Assembly (NCBI GenBank): GCA_964518725.1
Contig: CAZFKP010000019.1
Location: 1 to 53,982 of the forward strand
Length of the DNA stretch: 53,982 nucleotides
Reading direction: 5' to 3'
Origin: JANRKF01 sp964518725
Lineage (GTDB): Bacteria; Pseudomonadota; Alphaproteobacteria; Rickettsiales; SXRF01
Made by a program: the position numbers and the translations under genes. Shown here one piece after another: positions 32,442 through 40,321 of the stretch (its first letter is position 1; each line of letters begins with the position of its first letter). The notes under the pieces are model-generated. The model had not been told where the DNA came from. It did no database searches and worked only from the letters and a program-made list of their open reading frames with translations.

Positions 32442-33957
32442 TTCTTCGCATCGCGCCGCCTCGCTTACCGCGCGGGAGCTGGCCAGCTGGCGGCCTGGCA
32501 ATGGCTCCGCCGACAGCGATTTATTACCGGAGCTGGATACGCTTGTATCCCGCTCACGCGATCTCACCCGCAACCATGGTGTCGCTTCCGGCGCGGCACA
32601 AACCATGGTTGACAACGTGGTGGGCACCGGGCTGCGGTTAGTTGCACTCCCCGACTACCGCAGCCTCGGTCGCACCAAGGAATGGGCAGATGAATGGGCG
32701 CGCGATGTGGAAGCGATGTGGCGCGGCTGGGCGGAAGGCTTTGAATGCGACGCCGCACAATCGCTTAATTTCGCAGGCCTCACCACCCAGGTATTCCGCT
32801 CCGGCTTTATTAACGGCGAAGCGCTGGCGCTGCCGCTGTGGCTGCCGGAACGCGGCATGGTGTTTTCCACCACCATCCAGCTGGTGGAGCCGGATCGCTT
32901 AAGCAATCCCACCGGCAAGCCCGATGGCAAAAACCTGCGCGGCGGCATTGAAATTGATGATTACGGTATGCCGCTGGCTTACTGGATTAAGGAAACACAT
33001 CCGGGCGATGTGTTCCTGCCTTTCGCCAGCAATCCGGATGATTGGCAGCGCATCCCGGCAAAATCGCCTTTCGGCCGCAGGCGCGTGCTGCATGTGCATG
33101 ACAAGGAACGCACCGGCCAGAATCGCGGTAAGCCTGCGCTCACCTCCATCATGCCCATGTTCAAAATGCTCGATCACTACGAGCGCTCGGAGCTGCAGGC
33201 AGCGGTGGTTAATGCCATGATCGCAGCCTTTATCGAAACGCCGCTCGATGCCGAAACCGTGGTGGAGATGTTCGGTGGCAGCTTTGATGATTACGATGCC
33301 AAGCGCAAGGAATGGAGCGCGAAGCTGGCGGGTGGTTCCATCATCACCACTTTCCCCGGCGATAAATTATCGGCATTCACGCCCAGCCGCCCGAATTCCG
33401 CTTATGGCGCGTTCGTGGAAAATATCCTGCGGCATATCGGCACCGGCCTGAATATTCCCTTCGAATTGCTGATGAAGGATTTCAGCAAAACCAATTATTC
33501 CAGCGCCCGCGCCGCGCTGCTGGAAGCATGGCGCTTTTTCAATGGCCGCCGTGCCTGGCTTTCTACCTATTGGGCAAGGCCGGTTTATGAGCTGTGGCTG
33601 GAAGAAGTGGTTAATAGCGGCAAAGTGCAAGCCGAGGGCTTTTATTTAAATAAAGCCGCGTGGTCGCGCTGCAAATGGATTGGGCCAGGCCGTGGCTGGG
33701 TTGATCCGGTGAAGGAAGCGCAGGCTTCACAAATCAGGATGGAAGCCGGGCTTTCCACACTGGAGGATGAATGCGCCCAGCAAGGCCTCGATTGGGAGGA
33801 AGTGCTGGAACAGCGCGCGCGTGAAAAAGCGAAAATGAAGGAGCTGGGGCTGGAGCCGGTGGTCACCGCGCCAGCGCAGCAGCCTTCCGCTGCACAAGAC
33901 GATACGCAATCTCAACAGGAGCAAGACAATGCGAGCATGGAACAAGGCAACCGCTGA
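32434..33957 (+). CDS. portal protein, lambda type
   Basis: A 507-residue portal that forms the DNA entry ring. Evidence: LVSRSRDLTRNHGVASGAAQ (family signature), then VGTGLRLVALPDY, and the downstream core with IGTGLNIPFELLMKDFSKTN and YSSARAALLEAWRFF. The tail is rich in glutamine (from about 480), as in many portals. It overlaps the protease gene by 29 bp. Confidence 0.95.
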   Translation: MIDSSHRAASLTARELASWRPGNGSADSDLLPELDTLVSRSRDLTRNHGVASGAAQTMVDNVVGTGLRLVALPDYRSLGRTKEWADEWARDVEAMWRGWAEGFECDAAQSLNFAGLTTQVFRSGFINGEALALPLWLPERGMVFSTTIQLVEPDRLSNPTGKPDGKNLRGGIEIDDYGMPLAYWIKETHPGDVFLPFASNPDDWQRIPAKSPFGRRRVLHVHDKERTGQNRGKPALTSIMPMFKMLDHYERSELQAAVVNAMIAAFIETPLDAETVVEMFGGSFDDYDAKRKEWSAKLAGGSIITTFPGDKLSAFTPSRPNSAYGAFVENILRHIGTGLNIPFELLMKDFSKTNYSSARAALLEAWRFFNGRRAWLSTYWARPVYELWLEEVVNSGKVQAEGFYLNKAAWSRCKWIGPGRGWVDPVKEAQASQIRMEAGLSTLEDECAQQGLDWEEVLEQRAREKAKMKELGLEPVVTAPAQQPSAAQDDTQSQQEQDNASMEQGNR

Positions 33958-35143
33958 GCCGTGGGCAATCACTGAAACCGCGCTGCATACCATTTTGGAT
34001 ATCGCCGCGCGTGAAAATGAATCGCCGCAGGCGGTGGCGGCGAAGCTCGGTAAGGAGCTGCAAAACACACACAACGTCACCGAGCGTGATGGAGTGGCCA
34101 TTATTCCCGTTACCGGCCCGCTTTTCCGTTATGCCAATCTCTTCACCATGATTAGCGGCGCCACGTCCTATGAAATGCTGGCACAAGATTTTACCGCCGC
34201 GCTGGAAAACCCGGAGATCTCCGCCATCATTTTTAATATCGATTCGCCAGGCGGTGAAGTGAATGGCTGCGCAGAGCTGGCCAGCATGATTTTCGGCGCG
34301 CGCGGGCAAAAGCCGATTATTGCCTATGCCTCCGGCGATGCCGCCAGCGGCGCTTACTGGATCGCCAGCGCTGCCGATGAAGTGGTGGCATCGGAAACTT
34401 CCGGCTTAGGCTCTATTGGCGTGGTGGGTGTTTACCGGGGCGCGCGGCAGGAAAAAAACGCGCCTGCCACCATTGAAATCGTATCATCGCAAAGCCCGAA
34501 TAAGCGGCTTGATCCTGAAACCGACCATGGCCGCGCCAAGCTGCAAACGCGCATTGATGCCATGGCGGAAGTATTTGTGAACACGGTCGCCCGGCATCGT
34601 AGCGTGGAGCCGCAGGCCGTGCTGGAGCGCTTCGGCGGCGGCGATATCCTGATCGGTGCCCATGCGGTCACCGCAGGCCTCGCCGATCGTATCAGCTCGC
34701 TGGAAAAACTGATCGCCGAGCATGCCAGCGCCAGCAACCCCGCCCTCAAGCGGGGTTTTTTATTACCAGCCCACGCCTCAACCCAACCAAAGGAGATTAA
34801 AGCCATGGATTTAGAAACCCTTTCCAAAGACCACCCGGCGCTGCTTACGCAGATTCAGGCGGAAGCCAAAACTGCCGAGCGCACGCGCATCAAAGCCATT
34901 ATCGGCAGTGAAAATGCCGAAGGGCGGCAAAAGCTCGCGCAGCACTTGGCGCTGGGTACAGACATTTCGCCGGAAGCTGCTGGCGAAACGCTGGCGCAAG
35001 CGCCGAAGGAGCAGCCGGAAAATAAGCCCGGCAGCTTCGACGCCACTATGCGTGACCTTGGCAATCCCAAGATCACTCCCGCCGCAAATGCGGAGGAAGA
35101 TGATGTCGATTCCATGGCCAAGCGCCTGGCTTCGGCAAGCTAA
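33929..35143 (+). CDS. S49 prohead protease with C-terminal scaffold part
   Basis: A 404-residue protein. Residues 50-265 are a SppA-type S49 peptidase: FNIDSPGGEV, then ASGDAASGAYWIA with the nucleophile serine, then LGSIGVVGVY. The C-terminal 110 residues, after a proline/lysine linker, are helical and charged like a scaffolding protein. An internal ATG at 34805 with AAGGAG upstream would give a separate scaffold, like lambda C/Nu3. A terminator-like hairpin lies inside the gene at 34738-34761. Confidence 0.9.
   Translation: MRAWNKATAEPWAITETALHTILDIAARENESPQAVAAKLGKELQNTHNVTERDGVAIIPVTGPLFRYANLFTMISGATSYEMLAQDFTAALENPEISAIIFNIDSPGGEVNGCAELASMIFGARGQKPIIAYASGDAASGAYWIASAADEVVASETSGLGSIGVVGVYRGARQEKNAPATIEIVSSQSPNKRLDPETDHGRAKLQTRIDAMAEVFVNTVARHRSVEPQAVLERFGGGDILIGAHAVTAGLADRISSLEKLIAEHASASNPALKRGFLLPAHASTQPKEIKAMDLETLSKDHPALLTQIQAEAKTAERTRIKAIIGSENAEGRQKLAQHLALGTDISPEAAGETLAQAPKEQPENKPGSFDATMRDLGNPKITPAANAEEDDVDSMAKRLASAS
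34738..34761 (+). terminator. terminator-like hairpin inside the protease-scaffold gene
   Basis: CCCCGC, loop CCTCAA, GCGGGG and six T lie in-frame within the coding sequence (encoding NPALKRGFL), about 45 bp before the internal scaffold start. It has the form of a true intrinsic terminator. If active it would lower expression of the distal late genes, so an antiterminator may be needed (inference). Confidence 0.5.
34805..35143 (+). CDS. internal in-frame start: putative scaffolding protein
   Basis: A 112-residue product from a strong internal ribosome site (AAAGGAG then ATG at 34805) in the same frame as the protease: MDLETLSKDHPALLTQIQAE... It is charged and helical, without a hydrophobic core, as expected for a scaffold released after head assembly. 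The layout copies lambda Nu3 within C. Confidence 0.55.
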   Translation: MDLETLSKDHPALLTQIQAEAKTAERTRIKAIIGSENAEGRQKLAQHLALGTDISPEAAGETLAQAPKEQPENKPGSFDATMRDLGNPKITPAANAEEDDVDSMAKRLASAS

Positions 35144-35172
35144 TTTAACTCTAACCATTAAGGAGAATACCC

Positions 35173-35547
35173 ATGCCAGCACAAGGCTTTACCAACCAGG
35201 GCACTTACCAGCCCGACAATCTTATTGCGGGTGAATTCCCGCGCGTTGCCCGCAAGGTAACGATCGGCACCGGCGCAAATCTCGTTGCAGGCGCAGTCCT
35301 CGGCAAGATTACCGCCACCGGCAAATTCATCCTCAGCGCTTCGGCTGCTGGCGATGGATCGCAATCGCCCGACGCCATTCTCGCTGAGGATGCCGCCGCT
35401 GCAGCCGCCGATAAGGAGGCGATTGTTTACTTCTCCGGCGAATTCAACGAGCTGGCGCTCACCTACGGCGTAGGCCACACGGCCACGTCGGTGCGCGACA
35501 CGCTCCGCGATAAGTCGATTCTCTTAACCAAAAACCAAGGAGCATAA
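35173..35547 (+). CDS. head decoration protein, gpD family
   Basis: A 124-residue protein that caps the capsid three-fold axes. It begins PAQGFTNQGTYQPDNLIAGEFP, the gpD-type N-terminal arm, and has the beta-rich core GAVLGKITATGKF and VYFSGEFNELALTY. AAGGAG precedes the ATG. It lies directly before the major capsid gene, the lambda order. Confidence 0.9.
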   Translation: MPAQGFTNQGTYQPDNLIAGEFPRVARKVTIGTGANLVAGAVLGKITATGKFILSASAAGDGSQSPDAILAEDAAAAAADKEAIVYFSGEFNELALTYGVGHTATSVRDTLRDKSILLTKNQGA

Positions 35548-35551
35548 CGCC

Positions 35552-36589
35552 ATGGCAATTGACGTTTTTTCCACTGCGGTACTCAACAAAACCGTTGAGT
35601 ATCTTCCCCGCTCGGCTTCATTCCTGCTCGATACGTTTTTCGGCCAGGTGCAAACCGAGGAAAGCGAGGAAATCCACTTCGATATCGACAAATCGAAGCC
35701 TCGCTTAACGCCCTTTGTGTCGCCGCTGGTGGCTGGCAAAGTCGTGGCGGATCAGGGCTACCAAACGATGAGTTTCAAGCCCGCATACGCCAAAGACAAA
35801 CGCCGCTTCGATCCCAGCGCGCCGCTGAAGCGCTCTATCGGCGAAACCATCGGTGGCAGCATGGCACCGCAGGCACGCCGCGATGCAGCACTCAACCGCT
35901 CTCTCACCAATCAGCTGGAAAACCTTACCCGGCGCGAGGAAGTGATGGCGGCGGAAGCGCTGCGGCTCGGCCAGGTCACGGTTACCGGCGATAATTATCC
36001 CACGCAGGTGGTGAGCTTCCTGCGCGATGCAGGGCTTACCATCACCCTGACCGGCGGCAACCGCTGGGGCCAGGCGGGAATCAAGCCGCTCGATCTCATT
36101 GAGGATTGGGCATCGCTGGTGCAGAGCAAATCGGGCGCGGCAGCGCGCACGGTGGTAATGGACCCGCTGGCGTGGCGCTTGTTCAAATCCGATGCGGATA
36201 CGGTGAAGCTGCTTACCTATATCCGCGGCACCGGCAATTCTCTGAATATTGATATTCAGAGCCGTGGCCAGGGTAAGGAAAAAGCGCGCTTCGTCGGCAG
36301 CATCGGCGACTTTGATTTCTGGGTTTACCAGGACAATTACGTCGATGACAACGGCGCCGATCAAAAGGTGCTGCCGGATTACACCGTTCTCGTGGGCAGC
36401 CAGCAGCAGCTGGAAGGCACGCGCTGCTACGGCGTGATTCAGGATGAGAAGGCTGGCTACCGTGCCCAGCGCTACTTCTCCAAATCCTGGCTGGAGGAAG
36501 ACCCTGCCGTGCGCTGGTTGCTGCTGCAATCGGCTCCGCTGGTAGTGCCTTACCGCCCGAATGCCAGCATGTGTGCAACCGTCAACTAA
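35552..36589 (+). CDS. major capsid protein, gpE family
   Basis: A 345-residue HK97-fold capsid protein of the lambda gpE group (normal length about 341). Evidence: FSTAVLNKTVEYLPRSASFLL and FFGQVQTEESEEIHFDIDKS at the N-terminus, VAPLVAGKVV-like segment VSPLVAGKVVADQGYQ, and YVDDNGADQKVLPDYTVLVG near the end. Strong ribosome site (AAGGAG). Confidence 0.93.
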   Translation: MAIDVFSTAVLNKTVEYLPRSASFLLDTFFGQVQTEESEEIHFDIDKSKPRLTPFVSPLVAGKVVADQGYQTMSFKPAYAKDKRRFDPSAPLKRSIGETIGGSMAPQARRDAALNRSLTNQLENLTRREEVMAAEALRLGQVTVTGDNYPTQVVSFLRDAGLTITLTGGNRWGQAGIKPLDLIEDWASLVQSKSGAAARTVVMDPLAWRLFKSDADTVKLLTYIRGTGNSLNIDIQSRGQGKEKARFVGSIGDFDFWVYQDNYVDDNGADQKVLPDYTVLVGSQQQLEGTRCYGVIQDEKAGYRAQRYFSKSWLEEDPAVRWLLLQSAPLVVPYRPNASMCATVN

Positions 36590-36600
36590 GGAGAAATGCC

Positions 36601-36831
36601 ATGAAAATAACCTCTCACAGCACCTTAGTTGTCACTAAAAACGGTAAACCTCACGATGTTCCACCCGGCACGCCGGTGGATATCGAAGATGAGGAAGCCC
36701 TCGATCTGATCGAGCGCGGGCATGCGGTTGAAGCGGTAAAGGCGGCAGCGCCTGCGTCGGAAAAACCGGAAAAGACCGATCCCGCCAAAAATAATGGCGG
36801 CAATGGGCAGAAAAATGGCAAGCAGCAATGA
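36601..36831 (+). CDS. small head-associated protein
   Basis: A 76-residue acidic/lysine-rich protein without a recognised family. It begins MKITSHSTLVVTKNGKPHDV, followed by VPPGTPVDIEDEEALDLIERG, a fold pattern of small phage head proteins, and ends in a low-complexity tail. It sits in the place of lambda FI. AAGGAG precedes the start at 36601, and it overlaps the next gene by 4 bp. Confidence 0.7.
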   Translation: MKITSHSTLVVTKNGKPHDVPPGTPVDIEDEEALDLIERGHAVEAVKAAAPASEKPEKTDPAKNNGGNGQKNGKQQ

Positions 36832-37142
36832 CGGCGCTGCAAGCATTTTCCCGCTCGATCGACAGCCTGTTTCGCAGGCTTGGCATGGCGGCCACCTATC
36901 AACCGGCGCTGGGAGCAGCGCTGGAGGTGGCCGTCATACCTAAACGCCCGGAGCAAATTATTGGGCTGGGCGATATCGGCGCGGTAACCGAAGCCACGTT
37001 TTTTGATCTGCGCGTGGCGGAAGTTTCCGAGCCGAAAGTTGGTGATGTCATCGAATATGATGGCACTGAATACCGCATCATCGGTGAACCGAAGCGCGAT
37101 ATCCACCGCCTGGTATGGACGGTGGAAGCGGAAGCGCTGTGA
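36828..37142 (+). CDS. head-tail joining protein, FII-like
   Basis: A 104-residue protein with a beta-rich C-terminal half (VSEPKVGDVIEYDGTEYRII, then RLVWTVEAEAL), the pattern of head-tail connector proteins (FII/gp16-like). It begins at an ATGA overlap and follows the capsid module. Confidence 0.75.
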   Translation: MTALQAFSRSIDSLFRRLGMAATYQPALGAALEVAVIPKRPEQIIGLGDIGAVTEATFFDLRVAEVSEPKVGDVIEYDGTEYRIIGEPKRDIHRLVWTVEAEAL

Positions 37143-37792
37143 GGCTGCTGGCTGCAGTTACCGGTGACCTCAAGAAAATGATGAAGGAAGAAGCGGCAGC
37201 TGCCGAGGTGGCGGTTACCAAAAGCGTGGTGGAAGCCAGCGTGGGCTTGCGCGATGAATACCGCACGCAGGTGGAGCGCTCCGGCTTAGGCCAGCGCATG
37301 GCCAAAACATGGAAATACAGGCGCTACCCCGCCAGCGGCAATTCCATCGGTACTGCCGGGCTTGTTTATGCCGACCAGCCGCAGGTGATCCGTGCCTTCA
37401 TGGATGGCACCCTGATTAAAAGCGCGGATGGCTTCTTCCTGGCGATTCCCACTCCCGCCGCGCCGAAGCGTGGTGTGGGCGGCAAGCGCATCAACCCCTC
37501 CAATTTTCCAGAGCATTCGCTGGGGCGGTTGCGCTTCGTTTACCGCAAAGGCAGGCCTTCGTTGCTGGTGGTGGACAATTTGCGCGCGGGCACCGGCAAG
37601 CGCGGCGGGTTCCGAAAGGCATCCGATACCGCGCAGCGCACCGGCCGGGGTTTGACCACGGTGGTGATGTTTATCCTGCTGCCGCAGGTTTACCTGAAGA
37701 AGCGGCTCGATATCGAAGCGCCCGCGCGGCGTTGGGAGGAAAAACTCCCGCAACTTGTTTTACAAAACTGGCCGGAGCCGAAAAATGCCTAG
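37139..37792 (+). CDS. DUF6441 family phage protein
   Basis: A 217-residue protein. SGLGQRMAKTWKYRRYPASG, then AFMDGTLIKSADGFFLAIPTPAA, are typical of DUF6441, a family found between head-tail connector and tail genes of alphaproteobacterial phages and presumably a tail completion protein. The likely start is the GTG at 37139, which overlaps the previous stop (GTGA); an ATG at 37115 would add eight residues. Confidence 0.78.
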   Translation: MRLLAAVTGDLKKMMKEEAAAAEVAVTKSVVEASVGLRDEYRTQVERSGLGQRMAKTWKYRRYPASGNSIGTAGLVYADQPQVIRAFMDGTLIKSADGFFLAIPTPAAPKRGVGGKRINPSNFPEHSLGRLRFVYRKGRPSLLVVDNLRAGTGKRGGFRKASDTAQRTGRGLTTVVMFILLPQVYLKKRLDIEAPARRWEEKLPQLVLQNWPEPKNA

Positions 37793-38225
37793 CATTCGTG
37801 AACAAATACTGGCGGCGTTCTTCGCCGAGCTGAAAACGCTGGAAACCGACAGCATCAAAGTGCTGCGCAATCCCGACAAGGCGCAGAAGATTCCCGATGG
37901 CGGCGCGGTGATCACCTTCCGCGACGGCAATCCGGGTGAGCCGGAAGTGCTGCTTTCGCCGCTTACCTATATTTACGACCAGCAGGCCACGCTGGAAGTG
38001 ATGATTAATAATGCCTTCGCGGCACGGCAGGAGATCTCGCTCGATGATCTCCTCGGCATTATCGGCAATCTTATCGTGAATGACCGCACGATGGGTGGCC
38101 TGGCGGAATGGGTGGAAGCCGCCGCTCCTGATTTTCTACAGGAGGCAATCGAAGGCGCGCCCGCGATGCGCGCCGCCACCGTCGAGGTGACCTTCCGCTT
38201 CAATACCAGCAATCCCCTTAATTAA
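37785..38225 (+). CDS. putative tail terminator or minor tail protein
   Basis: A 146-residue protein in the position of lambda gpU. It starts MPSIREQILAAFFAEL, and the C-terminal ATVEVTFRFNTSNPLN strand is usual for tail terminators. The middle, with LEVMINNAFAARQEISLDDL, fits the small alpha/beta fold. It overlaps the previous gene by 8 bp. The assignment rests mostly on position. Confidence 0.6.
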   Translation: MPSIREQILAAFFAELKTLETDSIKVLRNPDKAQKIPDGGAVITFRDGNPGEPEVLLSPLTYIYDQQATLEVMINNAFAARQEISLDDLLGIIGNLIVNDRTMGGLAEWVEAAAPDFLQEAIEGAPAMRAATVEVTFRFNTSNPLN

Positions 38226-38248
38226 CCCAACTCAACAGGAGAATCTCC

Positions 38249-39523
38249 ATGGCTCGATCCTATGGCTCGGCAACGCAGGTGCTTGCCAAAAAAGAAACCG
38301 GCTACGGCACTGCAGCAACCGGCAACTATGAAAAATTCAACTTCTTCTCTTCGTCCTTAAGCGCGGAGCAGAATGCGAACGATGATCCGCTGCTTGGCCA
38401 AGGCCGTGAATCGCGCGCGCCGTTTCCCGACATTATTAACGATGACGGAGATCTTGTGGTGCCGGTAGAAGCGCGCGATATCGGGCGCTGGCTGCAGCTG
38501 CTCATGGGCAATGCCACTGTTACCAATTCGGCGGCCACCGGCGATATCACTTTCACCGCTAACCCCAGTGCCGGGCATACCATTACGCTTAACAGCGTAA
38601 CATGGACGTTTGTGGCCAGCGGCGCTACCGGCACGCAAACAAATATCGGCGCGAACCTGAATGCCACGCTCACGCAGCTGGCGAATGATCTTAATGCTTC
38701 CGCCAATGCCAGCATTACGCCTGCCACCTATGCTAATGTCGGCGGCACCAAGCTCGGCATCACACACGATACCGCCAGCCCGGTGGGCAATGCCTACACG
38801 CTGGCTTCCGGCAATGCCAATGCGGTGGTGAGCGGTGCTACGCTTTCGGGCGGCGGCTATAACCACACATTTATCAGCGCTGCCTCTTCGCTGCCTTCTT
38901 TCACTACCGAAGTCGGCCATGCGAACGTGCCCGCCTATTTCCTACATACCGGCTGCATGCTCAACAGCATGGCATTCGATCTGCAGCGCACCGGCGCGCC
39001 GAAAGCAACCCTCGGCATTATGGCGCAGGGTGAAACGCGCTTTAACGCCACGCAGGGCGGCACGCCGACCACGCGCGTATATAAGCCCTTCACCCAGCTG
39101 GGCGGCACTATCAAGCGCAACGGCGTGGCGCTGGGCAATGTGACCGGAGTGAAATTCACCTATTCCAACGGCATGGAAAAGGTGCCGAATATTCGTCCGG
39201 ATTACTTAATCGACGCCATCGATCCCAGCCAGGTTTCCATTAACGGCTCTATCGATGCGCGTTTCGCAGACACGCTGCTGGTGGATGACGCCATTAATCA
39301 AACGGCGGTGGAGCTGGAATTTGCCTATCGCATGCCCGGCCTCGATGGAAACAACTTCAGCTTAGTGTGGACGCTGCATGAGGTGTTCCTAAGCAGGCCG
39401 AAAATTCCCATCTCCGGGCCGGGTGGCGTGCAAACCACCTTCAACTGGCGCGCGGTTTTGGATGAAGCGCTGACCAAATCCGCGACCGTAGTCCTCAAAA
39501 ATGATGTGGCCGTATATGCTTAA
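38249..39523 (+). CDS. major tail tube protein with inserted domain
   Basis: A 424-residue tail tube protein (YGSATQVLAKKETGYGTAA at the start, then EARDIGRWLQLLMG, and NGSIDARFADTLLVD later). A threonine/asparagine-rich insert at about 98-205 (GHTITLNSVTWTFV...GTKLGITHDTASP) is absent from short tube proteins; such inserts are seen as surface decorations of tails. AGGAGA precedes the ATG. The gene ends inside the tail chaperone start. Confidence 0.85.
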   Translation: MARSYGSATQVLAKKETGYGTAATGNYEKFNFFSSSLSAEQNANDDPLLGQGRESRAPFPDIINDDGDLVVPVEARDIGRWLQLLMGNATVTNSAATGDITFTANPSAGHTITLNSVTWTFVASGATGTQTNIGANLNATLTQLANDLNASANASITPATYANVGGTKLGITHDTASPVGNAYTLASGNANAVVSGATLSGGGYNHTFISAASSLPSFTTEVGHANVPAYFLHTGCMLNSMAFDLQRTGAPKATLGIMAQGETRFNATQGGTPTTRVYKPFTQLGGTIKRNGVALGNVTGVKFTYSNGMEKVPNIRPDYLIDAIDPSQVSINGSIDARFADTLLVDDAINQTAVELEFAYRMPGLDGNNFSLVWTLHEVFLSRPKIPISGPGGVQTTFNWRAVLDEALTKSATVVLKNDVAVYA

Positions 39524-40037
39524 GCTCAATTTACAAAAGCAACCCTACTGGCTGGAATTGGCTCCTGGGGTTCGCGTGCATGTGCGCCCGCTTTCCACCG
39601 CGATCATGAGCGCTGCGCAGGCGCAGGTGATTAAGAAAATCGTGCTGATGCGCGATTTGCGTAAAAGCCTGCTTGCTGAAAACAAGTATGTGGCCGATCT
39701 ACCGGACGTCGATGATGAGCAAACGCGCATTGGGCTTTCCGAAGCGTTACTGATTAAGGCGCTGGCGCGCGGCGCTGTTTTCGAATGGGAAGGCGTATTG
39801 CAGCCTGACAACGATGCGCTAGCTGCAATTACTGAGCAAACCGTCGATGATTTAATGGACATCTGGTTTATCGCCCAGGAATTTTGGAAACAGTACACCA
39901 GCTCTATCGCGCTATTGGAGGCGGAGGGAAACGGCTTGCGGTCCGTTGCAAATGGCACTTCGGCGGCGGGCCGCAATACTGCCAATCCTGCACGGAAGCG
40001 CAGCTCCCGTGCAGCAAAGGGGAAGCAAGCCCCTTAA
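39516..40037 (+). CDS. tail assembly chaperone, gpG-like
   Basis: A 173-residue protein in the G position between tail tube and tape measure, starting within the last codons of the tube gene. It carries the slippery sequence GGGAAAC at 39926-39932. A -1 shift there enters the open frame that continues to 40321, giving a gpG-T-like fusion of about 268 residues. The unshifted product ends in a basic tail (RKRSSRAAKGKQAP). Confidence 0.8.
   Translation: MLKLNLQKQPYWLELAPGVRVHVRPLSTAIMSAAQAQVIKKIVLMRDLRKSLLAENKYVADLPDVDDEQTRIGLSEALLIKALARGAVFEWEGVLQPDNDALAAITEQTVDDLMDIWFIAQEFWKQYTSSIALLEAEGNGLRSVANGTSAAGRNTANPARKRSSRAAKGKQAP
39926..39932 (+). promoter_or_regulatory. probable -1 ribosomal frameshift site
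   Basis: GGGAAAC is a canonical X-XXY-YYZ heptamer, in the correct register for the chaperone frame (GGA AAC to GGG AAA), one base different from lambda's GGGAAAG. It lies between the start and end of the overlap of the two frames. No obvious downstream pseudoknot was picked out by eye. Confidence 0.75.
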
Positions 40038-40321
40038 ACGGCGAATACTGCCCGTATATCGCCAATGAAGCCCTCTCGGTGGAGGGTTTTGAAATATGGG
40101 ATGTGATTCAGCGTGGCTATGGCCAACTTCGCCTGAACGCTGCCGGCCGCATCCTCGGATTTGATTTGCCTTCTCTCGTTACCATCAGCACGGCGCTTGG
40201 GTATGACACCCAGGCGTTGCTGCTGCTGTTTCATTACGCCGAGAGCGGGCTGAAAGAAGCGGAAAAAGCGCATGCCAACGTCAGTCACGAGGAATGTATC
40301 AGTCCGGCTGGTGGTGGTTGA
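39932..40321 (+). CDS. T part of the tail chaperone, made by frameshift
   Basis: About 129 residues in the -1 frame, without a convincing start of its own. It begins after the slip with KRLAVRCKWHF, contains several cysteines (QYCQSCTEAQLPC, then YCPYI), and ends in a helical domain (LPSLVTISTALGYDTQALLLL). Its last 50 bp overlap the tape measure gene. It should be read with 39516-39932 as one fused protein that binds the tape measure protein. Confidence 0.7.
   Translation, partial: RLAVRCKWHFGGGPQYCQSCTEAQLPCSKGEASPLNGEYCPYIANEALSVEGFEIWDVIQRGYGQLRLNAAGRILGFDLPSLVTISTALGYDTQALLLLFHYAESGLKEAEKAHANVSHEECISPAGGG

Noticed and set aside
35705..36529. 274-residue antisense ORF over the major capsid gene
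   Set aside because: Shadow of a strongly supported capsid gene.
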